Shown: piece after piece, positions 28,124-37,015 of the stretch
How positions within the stretch are numbered: the first letter of the stretch is position 1
Layout of the letters: each line of letters opens with the position of its first letter
Origin: Myroides pelagicus
GTDB lineage: Bacteria > Bacteroidota > Bacteroidia > Flavobacteriales > Flavobacteriaceae
Direction: 5' to 3'
DNA: 64,000 nucleotides
Assembly: GCF_009711055.1 (NCBI RefSeq)
Contig: NZ_WMJY01000004.1
Span: forward strand, 62,001 to 126,000
Made by a program: the position numbers and the translations under genes
Notes under the pieces: model-generated
Told to the model about the DNA's origin: nothing
What the model saw: the letters and a program-made list of their open reading frames with translations, nothing else
Database searches by the model: none

Positions 28124-28972
28124 ATGTTTCTTTTTAGTACAAAAGCCGATTTACAAGCGTATTTAAAACCAATGCGTGATGAAAATAAGGCGATAGGCTT
28201 AGTGCCTACGATGGGGGCTATACATAATGGTCACCTATCATTAATGGAACAATCATTGAATGAAAATGATTGTACGGTGGTTAGTATTTTTGTTAATCCT
28301 ACACAGTTTAACAATGCTGAAGACTTAGCTAAATACCCACGTACATTGGAGAGGGACATGGAGTTTATTGCCTCTCTATCTGATAAGATCGTAATTTTTG
28401 CTCCTGCGGTGGAGGAAATTTACGGGGATAATGCAATTGCTCAAGCTTTTGATTTTAATGGCTTAGAAAATGAGATGGAGGGTGCTTCGCGTCCAGGGCA
28501 TTTTGATGGAGTAGGAACTATTGTTAGTAAATTGTTTGATTTGGTGTTGCCAAATCGTGCATATTTTGGAGAGAAAGACTTTCAACAGTTGCAAATTATC
28601 CGAAAAATGGTTGAGATAATGAAAACACCTGTGCAAATCATTGGTGTTCCAATTTTTAGAAATAATCAGGGATTAGCAATGAGCTCGCGCAATGAGCGTA
28701 TTTCTGCTAAAGGACTTGAGGAGGCTACTTTCTTGTATGAAATTTTATTACAAGCTAAAAAAATGTTTGTGACTGAAAGTAGCGAAAAAGTTCAGCAATT
28801 TGTTGAGAATGAATTTAAAAATAATCCTACCTTTGACCTCGAATACTTTACAATAGCAGATGAAGAATCTCTGAAACCTATTTTACAGAAAGTTGAAGGT
28901 CACAAGTATAGAGGTTTTTTAGTAGCACATATTGAAGGTGTTCGTTTAATTGACAATTTATCATTTAACTAA
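28124..28972 (+). CDS. panC: Pantothenate synthetase
   Basis: Pantoate-beta-alanine ligase, 282 residues, ATP-dependent last step of pantothenate synthesis. The HIGH-type nucleotide motif is in [14 protein letters not shown] (about 24-37). Other active-site segments are [18 protein letters not shown], the [10 protein letters not shown] motif and SSRNERIS, all intact. The length is standard. panD follows 11 bp later, so the beta-alanine supplier and its consumer are co-transcribed. panB is not in the window. Confidence 0.97.
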   Translation: MFLFSTKADLQAYLKPMRDENKAIGLVPTMGAIHNGHLSLMEQSLNENDCTVVSIFVNPTQFNNAEDLAKYPRTLERDMEFIASLSDKIVIFAPAVEEIYGDNAIAQAFDFNGLENEMEGASRPGHFDGVGTIVSKLFDLVLPNRAYFGEKDFQQLQIIRKMVEIMKTPVQIIGVPIFRNNQGLAMSSRNERISAKGLEEATFLYEILLQAKKMFVTESSEKVQQFVENEFKNNPTFDLEYFTIADEESLKPILQKVEGHKYRGFLVAHIEGVRLIDNLSFN

Positions 28973-28983
28973 ATAAACTCAAG

Positions 28984-29334
28984 ATGCAAGTTGAAGTAGT
29001 AAAATCTAAAATTCACCGTGTAAAAGTAACTGGAGCAGATTTACATTATATCGGTAGTATTACGATTGACGAAGTTTTAATGGAAGCTTCTAACATCATA
29101 GAAGGGGAGAAAGTTTCGATTGTAAACATCAACAATGGTGAACGCTTTGAGACTTACGCTATTCCTGGTCCACGTAATAGTGGCGAAATCTGTTTGAACG
29201 GTCCTGCAGCACGCAAAGTACACAAAGGCGATATCATTATTATCATTACTTATGGTATTATGGATTTTGAAGAGGCTAAATCATTTAAGCCTGCTATCAT
29301 CTTTCCAAATGAAGAGACTAATCAATTAGGTTAA
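28984..29334 (+). CDS. panD: Aspartate 1-decarboxylase precursor
   Basis: Pyruvoyl-dependent enzyme making beta-alanine from aspartate; 116-residue proenzyme. It self-cleaves at G24-S25 in HYIGSITID, giving a short beta chain and an alpha chain that starts with the pyruvoyl group. The downstream [10 protein letters not shown] and CLNGPAAR segments (catalytic Tyr and substrate-binding residues) are present. It lies between panC and a flippase-like membrane gene with 8-11 bp gaps, one operon. Confidence 0.96.
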   Translation: MQVEVVKSKIHRVKVTGADLHYIGSITIDEVLMEASNIIEGEKVSIVNINNGERFETYAIPGPRNSGEICLNGPAARKVHKGDIIIIITYGIMDFEEAKSFKPAIIFPNEETNQLG

Positions 29335-29342
29335 TCATCGCA

Positions 29343-30305
29343 TTGAGACAATTGATACGCAAAATAGCCAATATATTACTCCCACTTTTGTTGGGAGTTT
29401 TTTTGGTTTATTATGCATTTAGTCAGTTTACTTCTGAACAATTAGATGAAATGATTAGTCATTTCAAAGAAGCGAATTATAGCTACATTATAGCTGCCTC
29501 ATTTTTTTCTTTAGTCAGCCTATGGGCTCGTGCTCATCGTTGGAAATACGCCCTAAGCTATATGGGATATTCTAGTAGTACGACGACAAACTTTATGGCT
29601 ATATCTATTGGTTATCTGCTGAATTTAACCGTTCCTCGGTCTGGGGAAGTTTCACGGGCTTTAGTCTTGCAGAAGTACGAAGATATTTCCTTTGACAAAG
29701 GGTTTGGAACAATTGTTTCAGAGCGAATTATCGATTTATTCTGTTTGTTATTCTGTGTTTTGTTAGCCTTAGTTCTTCAATTTGAGGTGTTGAATAAATT
29801 CTTATTAGGTTATATTCCTTTGGAGAAACTTTCTTTTCTTGGACTTGTTTTTTTATTTGGTATTGTAGTTGTGTTCGCTGTTTTTAGATACGTTCAATGG
29901 AAAGTCATAGTCTTGATTAGACAAAAATTAAGAGGGTTAGGAGAGGGACTAGTAAGCGTCTTAAAGATGCCAAATAAAGGATATTTTCTTTTAGATACTT
30001 TTCTTATTTGGTTTGGTTATGTCGCGACCTTTTATTTTGGTATGTACGCTATTGAGGAGACTAGCGGTCTTAGTTTTCCTGTTGTTATGTCAGCTTTTGT
30101 GGCAGGTAGTTTTGCTGTTTCATTTACCAATGGAGGTTTTGGAGCCTTCCCTTTAGTTATCTCACAATTACTCCTTTTGTATCATGTGCCTCTAGTAGCG
30201 GGAACAGCTTTCGGTTGGATTTTATGGACAACACAAACAGCTATTGTTGTATTGTTCGGTGCTTTGTCATTTTTGTTTTTACCGCTTTATTACAAGGGTA
30301 AATAA
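29343..30305 (+). CDS. Flippase-like / lysylphosphatidylglycerol synthase transmembrane domain protein
   Basis: A 320-residue polytopic membrane protein with about eight hydrophobic helices. The UPF0104/AglD2-like family is suggested by SLWARAHRWKYAL, NLTVPRSGEVSRALVLQKYE and the late NGGFGAFPLVISQ motif. The soluble synthase half of MprF is absent, so lysyl transfer is not implied; these proteins are thought to move lipid-linked substrates, unproven here. The start is unusual: no in-frame ATG occurs before residue 40, and TTG at 29343, 8 bp after the panD stop, gives an N-terminus with the expected first helix. The panC-panD-flippase order recurs in Flavobacteria (from memory). Confidence 0.82.
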   Translation: MRQLIRKIANILLPLLLGVFLVYYAFSQFTSEQLDEMISHFKEANYSYIIAASFFSLVSLWARAHRWKYALSYMGYSSSTTTNFMAISIGYLLNLTVPRSGEVSRALVLQKYEDISFDKGFGTIVSERIIDLFCLLFCVLLALVLQFEVLNKFLLGYIPLEKLSFLGLVFLFGIVVVFAVFRYVQWKVIVLIRQKLRGLGEGLVSVLKMPNKGYFLLDTFLIWFGYVATFYFGMYAIEETSGLSFPVVMSAFVAGSFAVSFTNGGFGAFPLVISQLLLLYHVPLVAGTAFGWILWTTQTAIVVLFGALSFLFLPLYYKGK

Positions 30306-30813
30306 CCTTTATCTTCTTTTTTCGGTTTTAGGATTTGTTTCTCATAGTTTTTGAGAAAAGTACCGAGTGTTTTTTTTATAAGTAATCTTTTTTTGTCCTA
30401 AAAATATTTCAAAACCATCGTATTTGCTGCCAAGTTTGTGCTATGGGTGCAATATACGTGCAGTTTGCTTGCCCAGAAGTAGGTTCTTGGCAAGGAAGGT
30501 GCACGCATTCTGGAAGTATAGGTAAAGAAAGCAAGGAAAAAAATTGCCTGTAAGAAGGTTGTCAGTTGCAGTAATTTGATTGTTTTTAAAAAGTAATATA
30601 GACCCAAGTATTAGATAGTCTAATTTAAATGGCGTTTACGAATATCTGTTTGATGTAAGGAGGACGGCAAACACTTATAGTTGTTCTTTGTAGTGTTATG
30701 ATGGCAAATACAGCAGTGATTTCACATTTGCTATAAGATCTAGCAGTTAAGCGTATATTAGTTTTCTGATTACGTGTAATTTTGTACTTTTAAGATTAAA
30801 TATAGATATAGTT
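30306..30813. other. Intergenic region upstream of radA holding a dispersed repeat
   Basis: About 500 bp without a credible gene. A weak TTTCTCA/TGAGAAA hairpin at 30338-30358 may end the pan operon but lacks an immediate T run. A dispersed repeat copy lies at 30426-30509. A TAATTTTG -7 element at 30777-30784 probably serves radA. Confidence 0.6.
30426..30509 (+). repeat. Dispersed intergenic repeat, copy A
   Basis: Shares 47 of 55 ungapped positions (30440-30494) with copy B at 54173-54227, plus the flanking TGCCAAG with identical spacing and a downstream GCACGCATT. It has inverted repeat TGCCAAG (30428-30434) / CTTGGCA (30486-30492) and the internal direct repeat GTGCA-N6-GTGCA. Confidence 0.8.
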
Positions 30814-32184
30814 ATGGCGAAAGTAAAGACCGCTTTTTTCTGTCAGAGTTGTGGGACACAATACCCTAAATGGTTAGGTCAATGTTCGGCTTGTAAAGAA
30901 TGGAATACATTGGTGGAAGAGGTAATACAGAAAGAAGAGAAAACCGGATGGAAAGCAGCGGTGAGTTCTACGACAGGGACTAAATCTGTAGCAAAGCCAT
31001 TGAAAGTTCAGGAGATTGATAGTACCGAAGAAATTCGTCTAAATACGATGGATGGAGAATTAAATCGAGTGTTAGGAGGGGGGTTGGTGCCTGGGTCTAT
31101 GATTTTATTAGGCGGAGAGCCTGGTATAGGAAAGAGTACACTGTTATTACAAATATCGCTTAAGCTACCTTTTAAAACACTTTATGTATCTGGAGAGGAA
31201 AGTCAAAAGCAGATAAAGATGCGTGCTGAGCGCATTAACCCATTAAACGATAATTGTTATATACTTACCGAAACTAACACTCAAAATATTTTTAGACAAA
31301 TTGATGAGATACAACCTGATGTGTTAATTATTGATTCTATTCAGACATTACATACTGATTTTATTGAGTCTTCGGCTGGTACGGTGTCTCAAATAAAGGA
31401 GTGTACAGCAGAGTTAACTAAGTTTGCAAAGGAGACAGGGACACCTGTATTTGTAATTGGACATATCACTAAAGATGGAAGTATAGCTGGACCAAAGATG
31501 CTGGAACACATGGTAGATACGGTATTGCAGTTTGAAGGAGATAGGAATCACGTATATCGGATTTTGCGTGCCAATAAAAACCGTTTTGGTTCAACAGCGG
31601 AGCTTGGGATTTATGAGATGCAAGGTAGTGGACTACGCGAGGTGAGCAATCCGTCAGAAATATTGATATCGCACAAAGAAGAGGAGTTGTCGGGTACTGC
31701 AATTGCTGCTACATTGGAGGGAATGCGTCCTCTTATGGTAGAGGTACAAGCTTTGGTAAGTACTGCAGTCTACGGTACTCCACAACGAAGTGGTACGGGG
31801 TATAATCTAAAGCGATTGAATATGCTGTTGGCAGTGTTGGAAAAGCGTGCTGGGTTTCGCTTGGGACAAAAAGACGTATTTTTGAATATTACGGGAGGTA
31901 TCACAGTAGATGATCCAGCAATCGATTTGGGAGTAGTTGCAGCAATTTTATCTTCTGATCAGGACACATCTATTAATAAAGATTTGACCTTTGCAGGAGA
32001 GGTGGGATTATCTGGTGAAATACGTCCAGTAAGTCGCGTGGATCAACGAATACAAGAAGCGGAGAAGTTAGGGTTCTCGACTATTTTTATATCTAAATAT
32101 AATAAAATCGCTTATAGCGGAACAGGTATAAAAGTGGTTTTGGTCACAAAGATTGAAGATGTAGTAGAATATCTATTTGGATAA
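30814..32184 (+). CDS. radA: DNA repair protein RadA (RadA/Sms)
   Basis: Branch-migration ATPase used in recombinational repair, 456 residues. The N-terminal zinc finger has C10, C13, C24 and C27. The RecA-like core carries Walker A GGEPGIGKST (about 100-109) and the RadA-specific KNRFG motif in NKNRFGSTAELG (about 255). A Lon-protease-like C-terminal domain follows (LNITGGITVDDPAIDLG, AGEVGLSGEIRPV) without the catalytic Ser/Lys pair, as usual. Gene start at ATG 30814 with a -7 element about 30 bp upstream. The MuiA-like gene starts 16 bp downstream and may be co-transcribed. Confidence 0.97.
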   Translation: MAKVKTAFFCQSCGTQYPKWLGQCSACKEWNTLVEEVIQKEEKTGWKAAVSSTTGTKSVAKPLKVQEIDSTEEIRLNTMDGELNRVLGGGLVPGSMILLGGEPGIGKSTLLLQISLKLPFKTLYVSGEESQKQIKMRAERINPLNDNCYILTETNTQNIFRQIDEIQPDVLIIDSIQTLHTDFIESSAGTVSQIKECTAELTKFAKETGTPVFVIGHITKDGSIAGPKMLEHMVDTVLQFEGDRNHVYRILRANKNRFGSTAELGIYEMQGSGLREVSNPSEILISHKEEELSGTAIAATLEGMRPLMVEVQALVSTAVYGTPQRSGTGYNLKRLNMLLAVLEKRAGFRLGQKDVFLNITGGITVDDPAIDLGVVAAILSSDQDTSINKDLTFAGEVGLSGEIRPVSRVDQRIQEAEKLGFSTIFISKYNKIAYSGTGIKVVLVTKIEDVVEYLFG

Positions 32185-32200
32185 TTAAAAGGAAAAAGAG

Positions 32201-33823
32201 ATGAAAATAAAGTTTAGTATTATAGCAATGGCCTTATGCTCTGTTGTTAATTGGGCGCAAAAGCCTGTGTTTACACAAGCAAAAATAGAGAGTGCTAGAG
32301 TGTATTTTAACGGGGCAGAACTGATGCATAAAGCAAAGGTGAAGTTGCCAAAAGGTACGTCGGAAGTGATTGTTTCTAACGTCGCAGATTATTTAAATGC
32401 CGAAACAGTACAGGTAGGTTCTACTAGTGGTGTTACTGTAATGGCTATACAGTTCAATAACCGCTATGTAGAAGAGTATGATAGCGTGGTCGATTTACCG
32501 TTGTTGAAGCCTGTTCGCGATAGTATTACATTGTTGCAAACAGAGCTGAGAAAAGTACAAAATGCTTTAACAGCTGAGAGAAAGACAATTGATGTATTAG
32601 ACTCAAATACCAATGTAGGAGTACAAAATGGTAGTAGTGTTCTTGAAGTAACCAAAATGGTAGATTACTACAAAACAAAGCGCTTGCAATTGACAAATGA
32701 AGTTGATCGATTGACTGATAAAGAAAGAAGTCTGACCGATAAACTTACAGCATTGAAGAATAAGTTGGAATTTAGTAAAGATAAAAGTGAGAAATCGAGC
32801 AAAGGAAAACTTATATTACAAGTGATGAACGATGTAGAGGGAGAAGTACCATTGCAAATTAAGTATTACACGAATCAAGCAGGTTGGAAACCTTTTTACG
32901 ATTTACGTGTTGAGAAGATTAATTCGCCTATTAAGGTGGTGTATAAGGCAGAGGTAAAGCAACAAACTGGTGTGGACTGGAAAGGAGTAAACCTGAGCCT
33001 AACAAGTGGGGTTGCTAATCAATCGAATAGTTTGCCTAAGTGGAATACATGGTTTTTGAATTATGGAAATTCTTCATCATCAGCCTTCCAAGAGATTTCT
33101 TTAAATGGGTATATTTCAAAGAGGATGAAAGCAACAGCGTCTTACGATATGGCAACAGAAGAAAATGTTGTTTACGAAGAAAGTACAATGGAAAACTTTA
33201 CACAGGTAAATGAATCGCAGTTGAATGTGTCGTTTGATATTAGTATTCCATATACGGTACTTACAAATGGAAAGCCACATAGTGTAACACTAAACGACTT
33301 TAATATGCCTGCAGAATATAAGTATTATACTGCGCCAAAGTTGGATAGTAATGCGTATTTAGTGGCAACGATTAGAGATTATGGCAACTATAATTTGTTG
33401 CCCGGTATTGCAAACGTAATATTTGATGGGGTGTATGTAGGTAAAACAGCACTTGATCCTGCTAACACAGAAGAAGAGATGAAACTAAATATGGGTAAAG
33501 ACCCGAAAGTGGTGGTAACTCGTACAGTAGTAAAAGACAAATCGGGAACAAAGATATTGTCGTCTAAAAAAACGCAAAAATTTGTGTATGATATTGCAGT
33601 GAGAAATAACAAAGCAGAGTCGATAGATATTCAGATAGAAGATCAATTTCCTATCAGTTCTAATACAGATATAGAAGTAGAGTTGACCGATACAGCTTCT
33701 GGAAAAGTGGATGTAGACAAGGGAGGAATAAAATGGGAGCTGAAGCTTAAGGGGAATGAAAACAAAATATTGCGCTTTGGCTACCAAGTGAAATACGATA
33801 AGAATCAGTATTTAAGTTTATAA
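32201..33823 (+). CDS. MuiA-like DUF4139/DUF4140 domain protein
   Basis: A 540-residue exported protein with a signal peptide (cleavage near NWAQ, residue 19). The N-terminal DUF4140 domain (IESARVYFNGAELMHKAKVKLPKGTSEVIV, partly cited) is followed by a long coiled coil (about 100-200). A C-terminal DUF4139 domain begins at LQIKYYTNQAGWKPFYDLRV and ends in ILRFGYQVKYD. The family is annotated as mucoidy inhibitor MuiA in other bacteria; no biochemical activity is established. Close spacing after radA (16 bp) suggests read-through, and a strong terminator follows. Confidence 0.85.
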   Translation: MKIKFSIIAMALCSVVNWAQKPVFTQAKIESARVYFNGAELMHKAKVKLPKGTSEVIVSNVADYLNAETVQVGSTSGVTVMAIQFNNRYVEEYDSVVDLPLLKPVRDSITLLQTELRKVQNALTAERKTIDVLDSNTNVGVQNGSSVLEVTKMVDYYKTKRLQLTNEVDRLTDKERSLTDKLTALKNKLEFSKDKSEKSSKGKLILQVMNDVEGEVPLQIKYYTNQAGWKPFYDLRVEKINSPIKVVYKAEVKQQTGVDWKGVNLSLTSGVANQSNSLPKWNTWFLNYGNSSSSAFQEISLNGYISKRMKATASYDMATEENVVYEESTMENFTQVNESQLNVSFDISIPYTVLTNGKPHSVTLNDFNMPAEYKYYTAPKLDSNAYLVATIRDYGNYNLLPGIANVIFDGVYVGKTALDPANTEEEMKLNMGKDPKVVVTRTVVKDKSGTKILSSKKTQKFVYDIAVRNNKAESIDIQIEDQFPISSNTDIEVELTDTASGKVDVDKGGIKWELKLKGNENKILRFGYQVKYDKNQYLSL

Positions 33824-33829
33824 TAGAAG

Positions 33830-33858
33830 AGTGGTACTACTTGTACCACTTTTTTTTG
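33830..33858 (+). terminator. Rho-independent terminator
   Basis: 8-bp stem AGTGGTAC / GTACCACT, 5-nt loop, followed by eight or more T. Confidence 0.85.
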
Positions 33859-33909
33859 TGAATGATTTTGTATAGAAGATTAAATAATCATTTGGTAATC
33901 ATGTGTTAA

Positions 33910-33939
33910 TTGTGAAGTAACAATTAGGCAGTTACTTTG
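33910..33939 (+). promoter_or_regulatory. Promoter of the phoD-like gene
   Basis: TTG (33910-33912), 19 nt, TTACTTTG (33932-33939), one mismatch to TAnnTTTG. An in-frame TTG at 33937 overlaps the -7 box, so translation should begin at the ATG at 33961. Confidence 0.5.
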
Positions 33940-33960
33940 GAGTATAACAAAAAAAGCAAA

Positions 33961-35703
33961 ATGAAAAATAATCAATTAGATAGGAGAAAATTCTTACGAA
34001 ACTCTTTACTAGCAACAGGAGGAATGTTTATAGCACCTGTAATTGTTAGTTGTTCAAATGATGATCAAGTTGTAGAACCGAACCAAGAGGTCGGGGAATA
34101 TACGATGAAAGGTTTTAGTTACGGAGTGGCTAGTTTTGATCCAACACCACAGAGTGTGATTATTTGGACACGTTATGACTTAGCTGGAGAAGTAGTAACG
34201 TGGGAAATTGCAAAAGATATTGAATTTAAAGAAATTGTTCGACAAGGTGTAGCAACTGCGTTTGGAGAGACAGATAACACGATATCTATTGAGGTAAACG
34301 ATCTAGAGGCAAAAGGAAAGTATTTTTACCGTTTTTATCAGAAAGGACGTAAAGAGATTTCTGTAATCGGAGAGACAATTACTCTTGCTGCTCAAGGTGA
34401 TTCATCGTCTGAGGTGAGGTTAGCTGTATTATCGTGTTCTAATTATCCAGCAGGTTTATTTAATGTATATGAGGCAGTAGCGAAATCAGATGTAGATGTA
34501 GTGATTCATTTGGGAGATTATATCTATGAATATGGTCAAGGAGAATATGGAACAAACGCTTCTACAACAGTTTTAAATCGACAACCTAAACCTAGTCATG
34601 AATTAGTGTCATTAGACGATTATAGAACACGATATAAACAGTATCGCAGTGATGAAGATTTAAAATTGGCACATCAAAAAAAGCCATTTATCTGTGTATG
34701 GGATGATCATGAGATCGCGAATGACACCTACAAAGATGGCGCAGAAAATCATCAGAGTGATAAAGAGGGAGCTTTTGAAATCAGAAAAGCATCAGCAATA
34801 CAAGCATATAGTGAGTATATACCAATGAAGACAGGAAAGGGTAAGCCTATTTATCGTGCCTTTGAATTTGGTTCAGTACTTTCTATGTATATGTTGGATA
34901 CACGTGTTCTAGCTAGAGATAAGCAGTTGGAGTATGCAGATTACTTTACAGCAGAAGGCATGGATGTTCCTAGGTTTACAGCTGATTTAAGTAATCCGAA
35001 CAGAAAGCTTCTTGGTATGGAACAAATGAATTGGCTAGCTAGTCAAGTGAATTCAAGTACCGCTAAGTGGCAGGTACTAGGGCAACAAGTATTGATGTCT
35101 AAAATGACTTTGCCATTGTCATTGTTACTATACGTACAGCGAGTAATGCTTGAATTTTCGGCAACTGGTACAGTACGTCCAGAGACTACTCAAGGTTTGT
35201 TTGTAGAAGCACAGCGATTGATAATGATTAAAGAACGTCTAAAACAAAATGATCCAACTTTAACACAAGAAGAGATTATGTCGGTCAAGGCGGTCGCACC
35301 ATATAATTTAGATGCATGGGATGGTTATCCAGTTGAGCGTGAAATGTTGTATAAACTGTTTAATAATAAACAAATAATTACATTGGCAGGTGATACCCAT
35401 AATGCTTGGTATAACACGCTTACTGATCAAGATGCAAATGTGATTGGTCATGAGTTTGCTACTTCTTCTGTTAGTTCTCCAGGTATGGAAGAGTATCTAG
35501 GCATTCAAGATGTTAGTCAGTTAAAAATGGTAGAACAAGTTTTTGAGTCGTTAGTAGATGATTTACAGTATTGCGACTTATCAAATAGAGGATATTTATA
35601 CATGAACTTTACGACGAGTAGTATTCATTCCGAATGGCGTTATGTTTCGACTATTTCATCTAAAGACTATTCAATTAGTGTAAAAAAACAAGTAACAATA
35701 TAA
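33961..35703 (+). CDS. phoD: PhoD-like alkaline phosphatase D, Tat-exported lipoprotein
   Basis: A 580-residue phosphatase/phosphodiesterase of the PhoD family. The N-terminus carries a twin-arginine motif DRRKFLR (R8, R9), a weakly hydrophobic segment and a lipobox IVSC with C31, so it is probably exported folded by Tat and then lipidated. The N-terminal Fn3-like PhoD_N domain (about 50-150) precedes the metallophosphatase core: LSCSNYPAGLFNVY, HLGDYIYEYGQG, WDDHEIANDTYKDG and AGDTHNAWY contribute Fe/Ca ligands. It is monocistronic, with its own promoter and terminator. It is unrelated in fold to PafA at 8535, giving the strain at least two exported phosphatases. Confidence 0.92.
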   Translation: MKNNQLDRRKFLRNSLLATGGMFIAPVIVSCSNDDQVVEPNQEVGEYTMKGFSYGVASFDPTPQSVIIWTRYDLAGEVVTWEIAKDIEFKEIVRQGVATAFGETDNTISIEVNDLEAKGKYFYRFYQKGRKEISVIGETITLAAQGDSSSEVRLAVLSCSNYPAGLFNVYEAVAKSDVDVVIHLGDYIYEYGQGEYGTNASTTVLNRQPKPSHELVSLDDYRTRYKQYRSDEDLKLAHQKKPFICVWDDHEIANDTYKDGAENHQSDKEGAFEIRKASAIQAYSEYIPMKTGKGKPIYRAFEFGSVLSMYMLDTRVLARDKQLEYADYFTAEGMDVPRFTADLSNPNRKLLGMEQMNWLASQVNSSTAKWQVLGQQVLMSKMTLPLSLLLYVQRVMLEFSATGTVRPETTQGLFVEAQRLIMIKERLKQNDPTLTQEEIMSVKAVAPYNLDAWDGYPVEREMLYKLFNNKQIITLAGDTHNAWYNTLTDQDANVIGHEFATSSVSSPGMEEYLGIQDVSQLKMVEQVFESLVDDLQYCDLSNRGYLYMNFTTSSIHSEWRYVSTISSKDYSISVKKQVTI

Positions 35704-35764
35704 TGAGAAATAGTATACCATACTTGTTTCGACGCGTATGGTTTGTTGTTTTAGAGTTTGTCTT

Positions 35765-35806
35765 AATGTGCCTGCTTATTCAATAAGTATAAGGCACATT
35801 TTTTTA
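35765..35806 (+). terminator. Rho-independent terminator of phoD
   Basis: Outer stem AATGTGCCT / AGGCACATT with an inner CTTAT/ATAAG helix and a run of seven T. Confidence 0.85.
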
Positions 35807-35900
35807 TTGTGATTTGGATTAAAAAGTACCCATTAAAGGCTGTTAATCTTTAGGAATTAAAGTATTTGTTGTCTTTTTTATTGAACTGTTAATTATATGG

Positions 35901-35930
35901 TTGATTTTATTTTTTTTTGATATACATTTG
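35901..35930 (+). promoter_or_regulatory. Promoter of the M48 protease gene
   Basis: TTG (35901-35903), 19 nt, TACATTTG (35923-35930), a full consensus match 22 bp before the ATG. Confidence 0.7.
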
Positions 35931-35952
35931 ATAAAGAAAAAAGTTAAAATTT

Positions 35953-36750
35953 ATGAATAAACTTGTATTTACTGTTGCAGTTATGTTATTAGGAATGACA
36001 TCTGTACATGCTCAATTTGGTAAGTTTCGAGGGAAAAAACTTGATGCTATTACAACAGCTGTAACTGCTTTTACGGTATCAGATGAAGAAATCGCTGCTT
36101 CCGCTACCGAAGCTGTAAAGTGGATGGATGAGAATAATCCGGTATGTGAGTTAAACTCCAAACAAAAAGATATGCGTGAGTACGCGGAACGTTTAGAGCG
36201 AATTTTCGGTCCTTACAAAAACTATGATGGATTAGATTTAAATTATAAAGTGTATTATGTGACAGATATCAATGCATTTGCTTGTGCAGACGGAAGTGTA
36301 CGTGTGTTTTCATCTTTAATGGATATAATGACAGATGATGAGTTGTTGGCTATTATTGGTCACGAGATAGGACACGTTAAGTTAGAGCATACAAAGAATG
36401 CTTATAAACAAATTCTATTGACAGAGGCGGCATCGAAATACGTTGGATCTACAAAGGGAACTGTTGCGGATTTAATGAATTCTGATTTAGGAGGAATGTC
36501 TCAGAAGTTGTTTGGAGCTTCGTTTTCAAGAAAGCAAGAGACCGATTCAGATGATTATTCATACGCTTTCCTAGTTGCTAATGGAAAAAACCCACAAGCA
36601 TTAGCTGATGGCTTTCAGAAATTTGCCGATATGGAGAAAGAATATGGGGCAGATAAGTCTCTTGGTGCAAAAATGTCTTCAAGTCACCCAGATAGTGAAA
36701 AACGCGTTAAGCGTGTAGAGGATAAAATTAAGAAAAGCGCGAAAAAATAA
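35953..36750 (+). CDS. M48 family metalloprotease, periplasmic
   Basis: A 265-residue zinc protease with signal peptide 1-20 (SVHAQ). The HEIGH motif is H137-E138-x-x-H141, and the third zinc ligand is likely E196 in RKQETDSDDY. Preceding DINAFACADGSVRVFSSLM corresponds to the substrate-edge strand of M48 enzymes. A C-terminal S-HPDSEKRVKRV motif completes the family pattern. It is closest to soluble periplasmic M48C/LoiP- or BepA-like proteases that act in envelope quality control, but it lacks TPR repeats. It is monocistronic, with a promoter at 35901 and a terminator at 36765. Confidence 0.92.
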   Translation: MNKLVFTVAVMLLGMTSVHAQFGKFRGKKLDAITTAVTAFTVSDEEIAASATEAVKWMDENNPVCELNSKQKDMREYAERLERIFGPYKNYDGLDLNYKVYYVTDINAFACADGSVRVFSSLMDIMTDDELLAIIGHEIGHVKLEHTKNAYKQILLTEAASKYVGSTKGTVADLMNSDLGGMSQKLFGASFSRKQETDSDDYSYAFLVANGKNPQALADGFQKFADMEKEYGADKSLGAKMSSSHPDSEKRVKRVEDKIKKSAKK

Positions 36751-36764
36751 TAGCTGCTATAAAT

Positions 36765-36798
36765 AAAAAGAGCCATCTTGCTTAAGGTGGCTTTTTTT
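36765..36798. terminator. Terminator of the M48 gene, shared with the convergent gene
   Basis: Stem AGCCATCTT / AAGGTGGCT (one G-T pair) with a GCTT loop and A/T flanks. The T run overlaps the stop codon of the leftward gene at 36797. Confidence 0.8.
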
Positions 36799-37003
36799 AT
36801 TTATCCTTAGGTGGTTTATTTGTGATGACGAGATATTTAATATAACCTGATAAGATTATGAAAATGAACGCATCAATGAATATTAAGAAGAAATAAGTCT
36901 TGGCGTAAATTACATGCCAAAACGTTAGCAGTACAAGTCCTATTTGACAGAATGCTAAGATTCTCATTCTTGTAGTAAAATACTTTGTTGATGGTTTTGT
37001 CAT
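36797..37003 (-). CDS. Small membrane protein of unknown function
   Basis: A 68-residue protein with a basic N-terminus and two predicted transmembrane helices (about 13-33 and 36-60) and a charged tail NKPPKDK. I do not recognise a family. It begins 12 bp after the stop of the polysaccharide flippase gene on the same strand, so it is the third gene of that unit, and it ends at the shared terminator. Its spacing and full-length frame support a real gene; the function is unknown. Confidence 0.6.
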   Translation of the reverse strand: MTKPSTKYFTTRMRILAFCQIGLVLLTFWHVIYAKTYFFLIFIDAFIFIILSGYIKYLVITNKPPKDK

Positions 37004-37015
37004 AAAAAATGAGGG

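Noticed and set aside
35711-35740. Hairpin CCATAC/GTATGG after phoD
   Set aside because: It has a long loop and is followed by mixed sequence rather than a T run; the hairpin at 35765-35806 is the better terminator.
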